Shown here one piece after another: positions 7,069 through 15,538 of a stretch of 39,061 nt of DNA. The position numbers and the translations under genes were made by a program. Each line of letters starts with the position of its first letter. Within the stretch, counting starts at the first letter, position 1. The notes beneath the pieces are model-generated. The model was given only the letters and a program-made list of their open reading frames with translations. It was not told the DNA's origin and made no database searches. This stretch comes from Parvibaculum sp040390855 (lineage in GTDB: Bacteria > Pseudomonadota > Alphaproteobacteria > Parvibaculales > Parvibaculaceae), in assembly GCA_040390855.1 (NCBI GenBank), contig JAZJXO010000037.1:1-39061 (forward strand). The letters are read 5' to 3'.

Positions 7069-8328
7069 ATGCCTTGGCTAAATCTTCAAAGTGCCTTCGG
7101 ACTCGCTGCTATTGTGTGCATTTCCTGGGCCTTGAGCGAACGTCGCGGCGCTTTTTCGCTCCGTCAGATTGCGGGCGGCGTGGCGCTCCAGATCGCCATA
7201 GCGCTCGTCATGCTGAAGCTGCCGCCCGCCCGCGAGGCATTGTTGGCGCTTAATGCCGCCGTCGATGCGCTGACGCAGGCGACGCTCGCGGGGACGGGAT
7301 TTGTCTTCGGTTATCTCGGTGGCGGACCCGCCCCATATGACGTGACACATCCGCAAAACAGTTTCGTATTGGGCTTTCAGGCCTTGCCGCTCGTCCTCGT
7401 CATGTCGGCTTTGTCGGCACTGCTCTGGCATTGGGGCGTGCTGCCCCGCGTCACGCGCGGCTTTGCATTCCTCCTGCAAAAGAGCATGGGCCTTGGTGGC
7501 GCGGTGGGCCTTGCTTCTGCCTCCACCATGTTTGTCGGCATGGTGGAGGCACCGCTTCTGATCCGCCCTTATCTCGAACGCCTCACGCGCGCCGAACTCT
7601 TCGTGATGATGACGGTTGGTCTTGCCTCGGTGTCAGGCACCGTGCTTGTGCTTTATGCCAGTGTGCTGGAGCCGGTCGTGCATGGCGCCCTCGGTCAGAT
7701 CCTTGTCGCCTCATTGATCTCCTTGCCCGCAGGCATCACCGTCGCGCGGCTCATGGTGCCTGAAGACGCTGAATTCAAAGGCACCAAGGTCGCGCATGAC
7801 GAGCCGCTCATCCATTATGAAAGCAGCATGGATGCGATCACGCGTGGCACAGTCGATGGCTTGCATCTTCTCCTCAACATTCTGGCGATGCTCGTCGTCA
7901 TGGTGGCGCTCGTCGCGCTCGTCAACATTCTGCTTGGTGCTTTCCCCGATCTCTGGGGTGCACCGATCACCTTGCAGCGCTTTTTCGGCTGGGCCTTCGC
8001 GCCGTTCGTCTGGCTCATGGGCATTCCGTTTCACGAAGCCGAAACAGCAGGGCAACTCATGGGCACAAAAACAATCCTCAATGAGTTCATCGCCTATATA
8101 AATCTGAGCCAACTACCCGAAGGGGCGCTCTCGTCGCGCTCTGCGCTCATCATGGTCTATGCCATGTGCGGCTTTGCCAATCTCGGCAGCGTCGGCATTC
8201 TGATCGGCGGACTCACCGCGCTCGCACCATCGCGCCGCTCCGATATCGTGACGCTCGGCACCCGCGCCATCGTGTCGGGTACGTTGGCCACCATGATGAC
8301 AGGCGCTGTCATCGGCCTTATGACTTGA
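7069..8328 (+). CDS. Concentrative nucleoside transporter (NupC/CNT family)
   Basis: A 419-residue inner-membrane cation-coupled nucleoside symporter. An N-terminal group of membrane helices (AFGLAAIVCISWALSERRG) leads to the CNT gate region with FVFGYLGGG and FVLGFQALPLVLVMSALSAL. The conserved C-terminal domain includes ASASTMFVGMVEAPLLIRPY, GTKTILNEFIAYINL and YAMCGFANLGSVGILIGGL, which contain the substrate and sodium contacting residues of the family. The length matches bacterial CNT proteins of about 400-420 residues. GGAG lies about 8-10 bases before the chosen ATG; in-frame codons further upstream add a non-conserved extension. It is divergent from the SDR gene and stands alone; no nucleoside catabolic gene is adjacent. 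Confidence 0.93.
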   Translation: MPWLNLQSAFGLAAIVCISWALSERRGAFSLRQIAGGVALQIAIALVMLKLPPAREALLALNAAVDALTQATLAGTGFVFGYLGGGPAPYDVTHPQNSFVLGFQALPLVLVMSALSALLWHWGVLPRVTRGFAFLLQKSMGLGGAVGLASASTMFVGMVEAPLLIRPYLERLTRAELFVMMTVGLASVSGTVLVLYASVLEPVVHGALGQILVASLISLPAGITVARLMVPEDAEFKGTKVAHDEPLIHYESSMDAITRGTVDGLHLLLNILAMLVVMVALVALVNILLGAFPDLWGAPITLQRFFGWAFAPFVWLMGIPFHEAETAGQLMGTKTILNEFIAYINLSQLPEGALSSRSALIMVYAMCGFANLGSVGILIGGLTALAPSRRSDIVTLGTRAIVSGTLATMMTGAVIGLMT

Positions 8329-8349
8329 AAAGAAAATCGAAACGGGAAA

Positions 8350-8387
8350 ATGGCGGCGCTCATGGGGTACGGTCTGAGCGCCGCCAT
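8350..8387. terminator. Bidirectional terminator-like hairpin
   Basis: A perfect 13-bp inverted repeat (ATGGCGGCGCTCA and its complement) with a 12-nt loop lies 21 bp after the transporter stop, between two convergent genes. On the minus strand the stem ends in ATTTTCCC, giving a short T-run; on the plus strand there is none. It probably serves both genes. Confidence 0.6.
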
Positions 8388-8535
8388 CACGTTCCGCCTT
8401 TAAGCACCCGAATGCGGTTTGGCAGAACTGTGTCGAAGGCTTCATCAGCAATCGACATGCATGAACCTAACGGCCCGTACATGAACGGCACCTGAAAACC
8501 TGGTTCACTCTTGTGATGGGCACTGGGTTTTTTAT

Positions 8536-9588
8536 CTAGACAGATAACGTCGCAGAGGATGTGAGACCGAAGACATCAGCGAGAAGTTCGTAGGACTTCA
8601 CGCGGTCAGCATGATCATGCGTGATCGTGAGAATGACGAAATCATTAACGCCATATTCCTGTCCGAGCGCAAGGAGTTTACCGCGCACCTGTTCCGGCGT
8701 GCCGACAATGCCGCGTTTTTCAACGGCACGGAGCATGACTTTTTCCTCGTCGGAAAAATTGTAAGCCAGTGCTTCGTCCATGCTCGGGAAGGCCCCCGCG
8801 CGGTTTTGCAACAGATGTAGCACCCAGAGATTGCGCGGCGCGGCGAGACGTCGGGCCTCTTCTTCCGTCGCGCCGACAGTCACCGACACACCGATGGACC
8901 CGTAGGGCGACGAGAGACGTCGCGACGGTTTGAAATTGCGACGGTATAGCGCCAGTGGCTCGACGCCTGCATCCTGATTGATGAAATGTGCAAAGCAATA
9001 GGCCATGCCCTGCTGTGCCGCATGGATCGCACCGTCTCCACCGGAGCCGAGCATCCACATGGTCGGCAGGCCGGGTCCGCGCGGCGTCGCGTGAATGCCG
9101 GTGTAGGGATGCCCGATAGGAAAGCCGCCCGCCTCGCCGCCAAGACCGGTCGAGTCTTCGAGAAACTGAATAAGCAATTCCACCTGCTGCGGAAAAACAT
9201 CAATCGGATAGGCTTGCGGGCCAGGTTGCAAAGCACGTGCGGTGCGCTGGTCCGATCCCGGTGCACGGCCAAGACCGAGATCGATGCGACCGGGATAGAG
9301 CGTTTCGAGCAGACGGAAAAGCTCCGCAACTTTCAGCGGGCTGTAATGCGGCAGCATAATGCCGGCCGACCCCACATTGATTTTCTCCGTGGCGGCAGCA
9401 ACTGCCGCAATCATCACCTCGGGCGCGGAACCCGCAAATGAACTCGTGTTGTGATGCTCGGCCAGCCAATAGCGTCTATAGCCGAGACGTTCGGCATGTT
9501 TGGCAAGATCAATCGTATTGCGCAGAGCGTCGGCGGCGCTGCTGCCTTTGCTGATAGGGGACTGATCAAGAACGCTGAGAGTGACCAT
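8536..9588 (-). CDS. LLM-class flavin-dependent oxidoreductase (luciferase-like)
   Basis: A 350-residue TIM-barrel flavoenzyme of the bacterial luciferase-like monooxygenase family, subgroup 'MsnO8/YhbW-like'. The start MVTLSVLDQSPI is typical, as are YWLAEHHNTSSFAGSAPEVMI near 41-60 and VGSAGIMLPHYSPLKVAELFRLLETLYPGRIDLGLGRAPG around 72-112. The C-terminal region contains GTPEQVRGKLLAL and FVILTITHDH. These proteins use FMNH2 and O2 or coenzyme-like flavin reductants; the physiological substrate is generally unknown. No separate flavin reductase gene is next to it. It converges on the nucleoside transporter gene and is divergent from the PAS_5 protein gene. The family call is secure, the substrate is not. 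Confidence 0.92.
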   Translation of the reverse strand: MVTLSVLDQSPISKGSSAADALRNTIDLAKHAERLGYRRYWLAEHHNTSSFAGSAPEVMIAAVAAATEKINVGSAGIMLPHYSPLKVAELFRLLETLYPGRIDLGLGRAPGSDQRTARALQPGPQAYPIDVFPQQVELLIQFLEDSTGLGGEAGGFPIGHPYTGIHATPRGPGLPTMWMLGSGGDGAIHAAQQGMAYCFAHFINQDAGVEPLALYRRNFKPSRRLSSPYGSIGVSVTVGATEEEARRLAAPRNLWVLHLLQNRAGAFPSMDEALAYNFSDEEKVMLRAVEKRGIVGTPEQVRGKLLALGQEYGVNDFVILTITHDHADRVKSYELLADVFGLTSSATLSV

Positions 9589-9858
9589 CGGTATGTCTTT
9601 CTAGATCGGCCTACGCTTCACGATGTCGCGTGATGTGAATAGACGATGCCTTTGTCCGCCAACGCGGCAGGTCGTGCACTTGGAGTTTTCGTCATGGAGA
9701 AGGGAATATGTAAAAGCAACGTTTTTCATTTCGGCATATGAGCTTCATATCAGGAACTCGTCCGGAATCGAAACAGCTCATTCATATCCGGTTAGGTGTT
9801 GAGGACTAAATTCTTGCTCATGGGCACGGGGGTAGCGAATTCGATAGGTGGACATGTT

Positions 9859-10401
9859 ATGGATGAGTACGCGTCGCTGATTTCCGAGGCAGGTGCGGAT
9901 CGCGCAGGTTTACGAAAATTGCGCGATCTCAAAGATCCCAAAGTACTTGAAATTCTGAACTACTGGTATGCCCATCGCGGTTCGCGCCGGATGCCGTCTC
10001 CCAATGACATTGACCCCATAGATTTTGCCAGACATTTGCCGCATCTGATGATGCTGCAAGTCGATTATGAGCCTTTCCGTCTGACATACCGGCTGATCGG
10101 CGAACATGTTGCCTATTCGCACGGAACCAATTTCAAAGGTCGGTCGGTCCTTGACGTCAACGACAAGATGCCGAAGCTCGGGACATTGCTGTTCGAGCTT
10201 TATCGGGCTGTTGCCGAATTGAAACGCCCCGTCGGTGTCGGCGGCGAAATAGAATTTGCCGGTGGCGGCTATATGAGCTTCGAAGCGGCCTATATGCCGC
10301 TGTCTTTTACAGGCGAACGCACGGACCGCATATTTACGGTGTCTGTCTACCGTGAAATCTCGGCCAGGCAGCGCTTTGAGAATGAATTGTCGATGATTTG
10401 A
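9859..10401 (+). CDS. Stand-alone PAS_5-type sensory domain protein
   Basis: About 180 residues that consist of little more than one PAS_5-type domain, a group common in alphaproteobacteria. The signature is visible: LNYWYAHRGSRRMPSPNDID (W then RG.R.MPS..DIDP), followed by ARHLPHLMMLQVD, FRLTYRLIGEHVAYSHG and the closing strand region FTGERTDRIFTVSVYRE. I prefer the ATG at 9859, preceded by AGGTGG, over a GTG at 9796 that lacks a ribosome site. There is no output domain, so it may sense a ligand and act through partners; its function is not known. An acyl-CoA dehydrogenase follows 68 bp downstream on the same strand. Confidence 0.8.
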   Translation: MDEYASLISEAGADRAGLRKLRDLKDPKVLEILNYWYAHRGSRRMPSPNDIDPIDFARHLPHLMMLQVDYEPFRLTYRLIGEHVAYSHGTNFKGRSVLDVNDKMPKLGTLLFELYRAVAELKRPVGVGGEIEFAGGGYMSFEAAYMPLSFTGERTDRIFTVSVYREISARQRFENELSMI

Positions 10402-10469
10402 CCCGCTTGGGGCCAATAGCCTAAATTCCGCTCCGCTTGAGATTTTCCTCACATTCCGCCGGAGCGACC

Positions 10470-11624
10470 ATGGCCCTCGACGCCGAAACCCTTGACCAGC
10501 TTCTCGTTACCGTTCGCCGCTTCGTCGATGAGCGCCTGCGCCCCATTGAAGATCAGGTGTCGGAGAACGACGCCGTGCCCGACAGTATCGTCAATGAGAT
10601 GAAAGAGCTTGGTCTCTTCGGCATTTCGGTGCCGGTCGAATATGGCGGGCTTGGCCTCACGATGGAGGAGGAATGTCGCGTCATGCTCGAACTGGGCCGC
10701 ACGTCACCTGCCTTCCGCTCGGTCATCGGCACCAATGTCGGCATCGGCAGTCAGGGCATCGTCATGCATGGCCGTCAGGATCAGAAAGAAGAATGGCTGC
10801 CGAAAATCGCCAGTGGTGAGGTCATCATCAGCTTCGCGCTCACCGAACCCGAAGCGGGCTCCGACGCCGCCTCGCTGAAGACAACGGCGATCCGTGACGG
10901 CGACCATTACATTGTCAATGGCACCAAGCGTTTCATCACCAACGCACACAAGGCCCATGCCTTCACATTGCTCGCGCGCACCGATCCCAAAACACCGGGG
11001 GCCAAAGGCGTCTCCGCCTTCATCGTGTCGCGCGACACGCCAGGCCTGACGCTCGGCAAGAACGAAAAGAAAATGGGCCAGCAGGGCGCGCATATCTGCG
11101 ACGTCATTTTTGACAATGCGCGTATTCACAAATCGTGCTTGCTCGGCGAAACGGAAGGCAAAGGCTTTATCACCGCGATGCAGGTGCTGGAGCGCGGACG
11201 TCTCCACATCTCCGCCGTCTGCATGGGCGTGGCCGACCGCCTCGTGGCAGACTCAACGAAATACGCTGCCGAGCGCAAACAGTTCGGTGCACCCATTGGC
11301 AATCTCCAGCTTGTGCAGGCGATGCTCGCAGATAGCCGTATGGAGCTTTACGCCGGTCGCTGCATGGTCATCGACGCTGCCAAGCGCCGCGATGCGGGCG
11401 AGGACGTGGCCACGGAAAGCTCTTGCTGCAAACTGTTTTGCTCCGAAGCTGTTGGCCGCATCGCCGACCGCGCGGTGCAAATTCATGGTGGCGCGGGCTA
11501 TGTCGCTGACTACGGCATCGAACGCTTCTACCGCGACGTGCGCATCTTTCGTCTTTACGAAGGCACTAGTCAGGTGCAGCAGGTCATCATCGCCCGTAAC
11601 ATGCTGAAAGAAGTGAGCCAATAG
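10470..11624 (+). CDS. Acyl-CoA dehydrogenase (short/medium-chain type)
   Basis: A 384-residue FAD-dependent acyl-CoA dehydrogenase. It has the N-terminal helical domain and FALTEPEAGSDAASLKTTA, the family flavin/acyl-CoA motif, near residues 129-147. The central domain includes VNGTKRFITNA, and there is an ERKQFGAPIGNLQ segment. The C-terminal motif RLYEGTSQVQQ carries the expected catalytic base at E364. That makes it a canonical enzyme, in contrast to the dehydrogenase at 4.5 kb where this Glu is missing. GGAG precedes the ATG at 10470 by about 6 bases; the in-frame TTG at 10437 has no such site. Substrate chain length cannot be decided from the sequence. It follows the PAS_5 gene on the same strand, without other beta-oxidation genes beside it. 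Confidence 0.94.
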   Translation: MALDAETLDQLLVTVRRFVDERLRPIEDQVSENDAVPDSIVNEMKELGLFGISVPVEYGGLGLTMEEECRVMLELGRTSPAFRSVIGTNVGIGSQGIVMHGRQDQKEEWLPKIASGEVIISFALTEPEAGSDAASLKTTAIRDGDHYIVNGTKRFITNAHKAHAFTLLARTDPKTPGAKGVSAFIVSRDTPGLTLGKNEKKMGQQGAHICDVIFDNARIHKSCLLGETEGKGFITAMQVLERGRLHISAVCMGVADRLVADSTKYAAERKQFGAPIGNLQLVQAMLADSRMELYAGRCMVIDAAKRRDAGEDVATESSCCKLFCSEAVGRIADRAVQIHGGAGYVADYGIERFYRDVRIFRLYEGTSQVQQVIIARNMLKEVSQ

Positions 11625-11713
11625 GCGAAGAGTTTCCTCGCTCAAAAAAACAGTGACGGCATGGCAGGACTATTTGCCCGATGCCTTATCATTGCCACAT
11701 CCTTCGTGACGTA

Positions 11714-11768
11714 ATACCGGCTGGATAAAAAACAAATCCGTGGTTTGAGCGCGATGTTCAGCCGGTAT
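11714..11768. repeat. Inverted repeat upstream of the alpha/beta hydrolase
   Basis: ATACCGGCTG at 11714-11723 is the perfect reverse complement of CAGCCGGTAT at 11759-11768, with 35 bp between. It sits in the 196-bp gap after the second acyl-CoA dehydrogenase and about 50 bp before the hydrolase start. It could be a pair of operator half-sites or a long-loop hairpin. Confidence 0.55.
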
Positions 11769-11820
11769 GGCGGGACCGTGTTGCGGAGTCGATAAATTGA
11801 GCAACAATAATGCGGGGCAG

Positions 11821-12858
11821 ATGGTGATGCGATTGCTGCGGCCATTCTTAAGTTCTTTGCTGGTGACTGCTTTGGTCCTCGGCTGCGCACCGCGTCTGAT
11901 GGCGACGGGCGATCCTCGCTATGAACCGAAATTCGAGACACTGCCCAAATCCGAAAAGATGAATGTCGCGATGTCGGACGGCGCGCGTCTGCCGCTGCGC
12001 ATCTGGCCGGCCAAAGACCCTCACGCCATCATTATCGGCCTGCACGGTATGAACGATTATTCCAACGCCTTCGACATGCCGGGACAGTGGTTTGCAAATC
12101 GCGGCGTCACGACGCTTGCCTATGATCAGCGCGGTTTCGGCGAAGCGCCGGGGCGCGGGCTCTGGGCGGGACCGGCGCGCATGGCAGATGATCTCAACAC
12201 GGTTATCGCCCTCGCCCGCAAGAAATATCCCGGCCTGCCGGTCTATGTGATGGGCGAGAGCATGGGCGGCGCGGTGGCGATGCGTGCCTTCACAACACCC
12301 AATCCGCCGAAGGTTGACGGGCTCATTCTCGCGGCACCCGCCGTCTGGGGTTGGCGCGCGATGAATGCATTTTACGAAACTGTGCTCTGGATGAGCGCCC
12401 ATCTCTTGCCGTCCATGACCATGACAGGCAGCGGTTTGAAAATCCAGGCATCCGACAATGTCGAAATGCTGCGGGCGCTCGGTCGCGATCCCCTTGTGAT
12501 CAAGGGCACCGAAATCGGCACGATCTACGGCCTTGTCGAATTGATGGACGAGGCCGCTGCCGCCGCGCCGCGTATCAATGTGCCTGTCCTGATGATGTAT
12601 GGTTCGCATGATCAGGTCGTCCCCGCTCTGCCGGTCGGCGACACATTGCGCGACATGCAGCGCAACAAGGTCAACGTCACACCGGCTTGCTATCCCGACG
12701 GCTACCACATACTGCTGCGCGATCTTGAGCGGGAGACAGTGTGGAAAGATGTTGAAAGCTGGATGCTGACGCCTGAAATGCCGCTGCCGTCGGGCGCGCA
12801 AAATCTGGACCCGTGCCCCGCGCTCAGTGCATCACCCGTGCAGGGCGCTCTCAATTAA
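11821..12858 (+). CDS. Alpha/beta hydrolase, monoacylglycerol lipase-like lipoprotein
   Basis: A 345-residue serine hydrolase of the lysophospholipase/monoacylglycerol lipase group (Hydrolase_4). The N-terminus is a hydrophobic signal ending in V-L-G-C (Cys22), so it is probably a lipoprotein anchored at the cell envelope. The fold shows IIGLHGMNDYSNAF (oxyanion region), YDQRGFG at 101-107 and the nucleophile elbow MGESMGG with S147. Likely Asp264 is in YGSHDQVVP and His296 in DGYHILLRD. The start is uncertain: ATG 11821 has GGGG nearby, while an in-frame TTG at 11797 has GGAG upstream; both retain the signal. Its stop codon overlaps by three bases with the stop of the convergent patatin gene. 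The natural substrate is probably a lipid ester. Confidence 0.88.
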   Translation: MVMRLLRPFLSSLLVTALVLGCAPRLMATGDPRYEPKFETLPKSEKMNVAMSDGARLPLRIWPAKDPHAIIIGLHGMNDYSNAFDMPGQWFANRGVTTLAYDQRGFGEAPGRGLWAGPARMADDLNTVIALARKKYPGLPVYVMGESMGGAVAMRAFTTPNPPKVDGLILAAPAVWGWRAMNAFYETVLWMSAHLLPSMTMTGSGLKIQASDNVEMLRALGRDPLVIKGTEIGTIYGLVELMDEAAAAAPRINVPVLMMYGSHDQVVPALPVGDTLRDMQRNKVNVTPACYPDGYHILLRDLERETVWKDVESWMLTPEMPLPSGAQNLDPCPALSASPVQGALN

Positions 12859-15317
12859 TCAGCGTCAGAAACCTTTGCTTGAGCGTCGGAAATCTCGACC
12901 GGACCGTAATTTGCGTTAAGCTCGTGTTCGAGATCGGAAATGAGATCGGGCACGTTGAGCAGGAACGGTTTTTCCGCTTCAAGAATGGCGCGGAACAATC
13001 GTCCTTTGATGGCTTTGAATTTTGCGCCTTCGTCCAATGCTCCTGTCGATCCGGCGCTGGCAACAATATCGACAAGCCGGTCGGCGGCATGGAGGCGACC
13101 CCAGAGATAATCATTCTCTCGGGCGCGGCGGCTGAAGAAGGCCGCGAAGTGACCGAGATTGCGGCCCATCAATGTGGCCTGTGTGCCGCCCTGACGGATC
13201 GCCTTGGCATCCTCAGGGCTGATGCGGTCAACCTGGATGGTATCGACGTCATCCAGATCGTCCCATTTGTTGAGCGGTAAAGTCAGCACGTCAAAAAACG
13301 GAAATCCGACATAGGCCTGAATAAGATGAGCTCGTGCATCAGGCGGTAGATAAGTCTGCGCCATAAGGGCGAAGCTCTCGTCAATCATGCGGTCTGCGCC
13401 GACAAGATCAAGCGCGGGGCCCATATGCTGTACCAGTTCTTCAATCTCGTGCGTTTCGGCAATGCCGTCATCAAATATGCTGATGCACATTTTGCGAATA
13501 TCATGCGTGTTGAGCCGGTTGCGACCACGCGCCGTCAGAAGTTCAAGGCTCTCATAGGCGCTGGCCTTGAATTCATCCAGTGCATTGGTGTTTTCCGCAC
13601 CCGCTTTGTCATCATAAAGTTCGTTCAGTCGCCGGACCACAAAGCGCATACGACGGATACGGAAACTCAGATCAAAGTCGCGCAAAAATTTGACCCATGA
13701 TGTTTGGGCTGTCGGAGCGTCCGAAACGCCGCGTTCCTGTGTCCATTGAACAGGGAATATATCCCGCGCCTTCGCCCATGCTTCAACAGCACGTGACAGG
13801 CTGAGGAGTTTTGTGGGATTGTGGACAACGCCGCTTGTATCCGCGATGAACTGTGTGAGCCGGTCAAGAACTGAACTCACTTTGAGCTGAATATATCCGT
13901 CATAGGCATAGCCCGCCTCAACAGCGGCCTGCGTATTTGCGCTATTGCGCCACGCGGAAAGTGTTTCCTTGGTCGGAATAGAATCCGGATTTAGCCCCAG
14001 TATATCGCGCACGCGACCGACAACATGCGGGCGTGTCGCGCTGACAATATGCTGATACTGCCGAACCCGTTCTGAAAACCGGTGGATTGATTCAAGTTCG
14101 TCGCGAACCGGCTGGTTGCGCGGAATGTCCGATAGCGCGCCGCGAATGGTGTGGAAAAAGCCCGGCGTAACGCCACCGGCTTCAAGGTGTCCACCTTCAG
14201 GGTCGGGATCAATATAGACAATGCGCCGGTCGACTTCGCGGTAAGCGGGACGTCCGCGCAACGAGGTGATAGCTTCGCCGAACGGTTTGTTGTTCAGCAC
14301 GCTGCCGTCAATGAACGAGGATTTGGCGGGGTCCGATCCAGCGGCGAGCAGCGGCTTGAAGTTAGATGCAATAAATTCTGCCCGCGTCGGCCAGCTTTCG
14401 CGCCGCGTGACGAGGCATTGATCAATCTCGCCGATCTGTGCGGGTGGAAAGGCACCGGGAAATGATGATGTTGCGCGTGCCGCAAAGGCCAGACCCGGAA
14501 TATGCGCATCATCAAAATCGCTCTCCGTGCGTCCGCCCGTGTGCTGCAAATACCGGAATTTTAAAACATGGCGATGTTCGCGCTCGCGGATCGAAATGGG
14601 GTCATGCAGCGGAATGTCCTGCGTGTAGCCATAGAAATCGGTGACAGAAACGATGAGTTCAAGCTCGTGCCCGACGGGCAGAAGCGACCGGCCTTTTTCT
14701 TTCGCGGGCGTCTCTCCGTTATGCATTTCGCCGAAGGCATTGAGCAGGAGGTTCGTCATAATGCGGCCCGAAAACGGCGGGCGGAACCAGCGTGAGCGTG
14801 TGAACAGCAGGAGTTTCTGGCGCATCTCGGCGTCGGGCGCAAAGCGGGCCAACATGCGGTTGTTGAGAAACCAGAATACCGGTTTCATAAAGAGTTTGCT
14901 CCATTTGCCCGCCAGATGTTCATCATCCATTAGCGCGAGAATGTCGGCCTCTTCGAGCCATATCTTGCGATGCTTGTCGAGCGAGAGATCATGCGCGATG
15001 GCGCGCGCCAGCAACACGCCGTTAATGCCGCCTGCTGATGCGCCTGCGATTGTGTCCACGAGCACACGAAGCTCGTTGGTCTCGCCGATCATTTTCAAGA
15101 GATCAAAATAAACGCGTTCCGTGTCGCGCTCGCCTACGGCGTCTTTCTCCAGTTCGGCAAAGCTCGAAGTCTGGCGGCGCGCGTAAGAATTTTCGCCGTG
15201 ATAAATTCGCGAGGCGCGCACGAGTTTCAGAATTTCCTTGGTAACGCCGTGCATATAGATTGCAAGCGACACGCCGCCATAGCAGACCAAAGCCAGCCGA
15301 AGTTCTTTTTCCTTCAT
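12855..15317 (-). CDS. Patatin-like phospholipase with C-terminal DUF3376-type region
   Basis: An 820-residue protein of the long patatin-like family (patatin domain plus a large C-terminal region, resembling the TIGR03607/DUF3376 group). The patatin catalytic parts are present: glycine-rich oxyanion loop CYGGVSL at 12-18, nucleophile S94 in GASAGG, and D337 in FIDGSVLNNKPF for the Ser-Asp dyad. The Asp motif is DGS instead of the commoner DGG/DGA. It should act as a lipid acyl hydrolase; no signal peptide is visible, so it is probably cytoplasmic or membrane-associated. Residues about 400-820 are mainly helical, with no second catalytic motif that I recognise. It is convergent with the hydrolase gene, sharing stop-codon bases, and is divergent from the second histidine kinase. 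Confidence 0.9.
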   Translation of the reverse strand: MKEKELRLALVCYGGVSLAIYMHGVTKEILKLVRASRIYHGENSYARRQTSSFAELEKDAVGERDTERVYFDLLKMIGETNELRVLVDTIAGASAGGINGVLLARAIAHDLSLDKHRKIWLEEADILALMDDEHLAGKWSKLFMKPVFWFLNNRMLARFAPDAEMRQKLLLFTRSRWFRPPFSGRIMTNLLLNAFGEMHNGETPAKEKGRSLLPVGHELELIVSVTDFYGYTQDIPLHDPISIREREHRHVLKFRYLQHTGGRTESDFDDAHIPGLAFAARATSSFPGAFPPAQIGEIDQCLVTRRESWPTRAEFIASNFKPLLAAGSDPAKSSFIDGSVLNNKPFGEAITSLRGRPAYREVDRRIVYIDPDPEGGHLEAGGVTPGFFHTIRGALSDIPRNQPVRDELESIHRFSERVRQYQHIVSATRPHVVGRVRDILGLNPDSIPTKETLSAWRNSANTQAAVEAGYAYDGYIQLKVSSVLDRLTQFIADTSGVVHNPTKLLSLSRAVEAWAKARDIFPVQWTQERGVSDAPTAQTSWVKFLRDFDLSFRIRRMRFVVRRLNELYDDKAGAENTNALDEFKASAYESLELLTARGRNRLNTHDIRKMCISIFDDGIAETHEIEELVQHMGPALDLVGADRMIDESFALMAQTYLPPDARAHLIQAYVGFPFFDVLTLPLNKWDDLDDVDTIQVDRISPEDAKAIRQGGTQATLMGRNLGHFAAFFSRRARENDYLWGRLHAADRLVDIVASAGSTGALDEGAKFKAIKGRLFRAILEAEKPFLLNVPDLISDLEHELNANYGPVEISDAQAKVSDAD

Positions 15318-15493
15318 GGTCCGCGTCTATCCCGTTCCGTCCAGAATCGCTGGTTCTCATCAATGTGTCCGTTAACAATAGACATGTCTGTGCAACAGGG
15401 CATTAACGATGTTTGTGCCTCGGTGACAGAAGCTCCGAGAAAGTCTCCGTAAAATAATGGTCTCTATCCTTAAAATTAGAATGTTTTACGCAA

Positions 15494-15516
15494 CCCCCTT
15501 TTAAGTAGCCAGGGGG
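15494..15516. promoter_or_regulatory. CCCCCT/AGGGGG palindrome upstream of histidine kinase
   Basis: CCCCCT at 15494-15499 and AGGGGG at 15511-15516 form a 6-bp inverted repeat around an 11-nt AT-rich centre (TTTAAGTAGCC). It lies about 20-45 bp before the kinase start and within the divergent gap to the patatin gene. The shape is that of a dimeric regulator operator; the regulator is unknown. Confidence 0.45.
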
Positions 15517-15538
15517 ATGATAGACGCTAGGGACGTGT

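Noticed and set aside
8462..8535. Possible second terminator with TTTTTT at about 8529
   Set aside because: The stem would rely on several G-T pairs and a weak inner helix; the 13-bp hairpin upstream is the better candidate.
11848..12801. 317-codon minus-strand frame opposite the alpha/beta hydrolase
   Set aside because: His/Arg/Cys-rich antisense shadow; the plus-strand hydrolase has a full triad.
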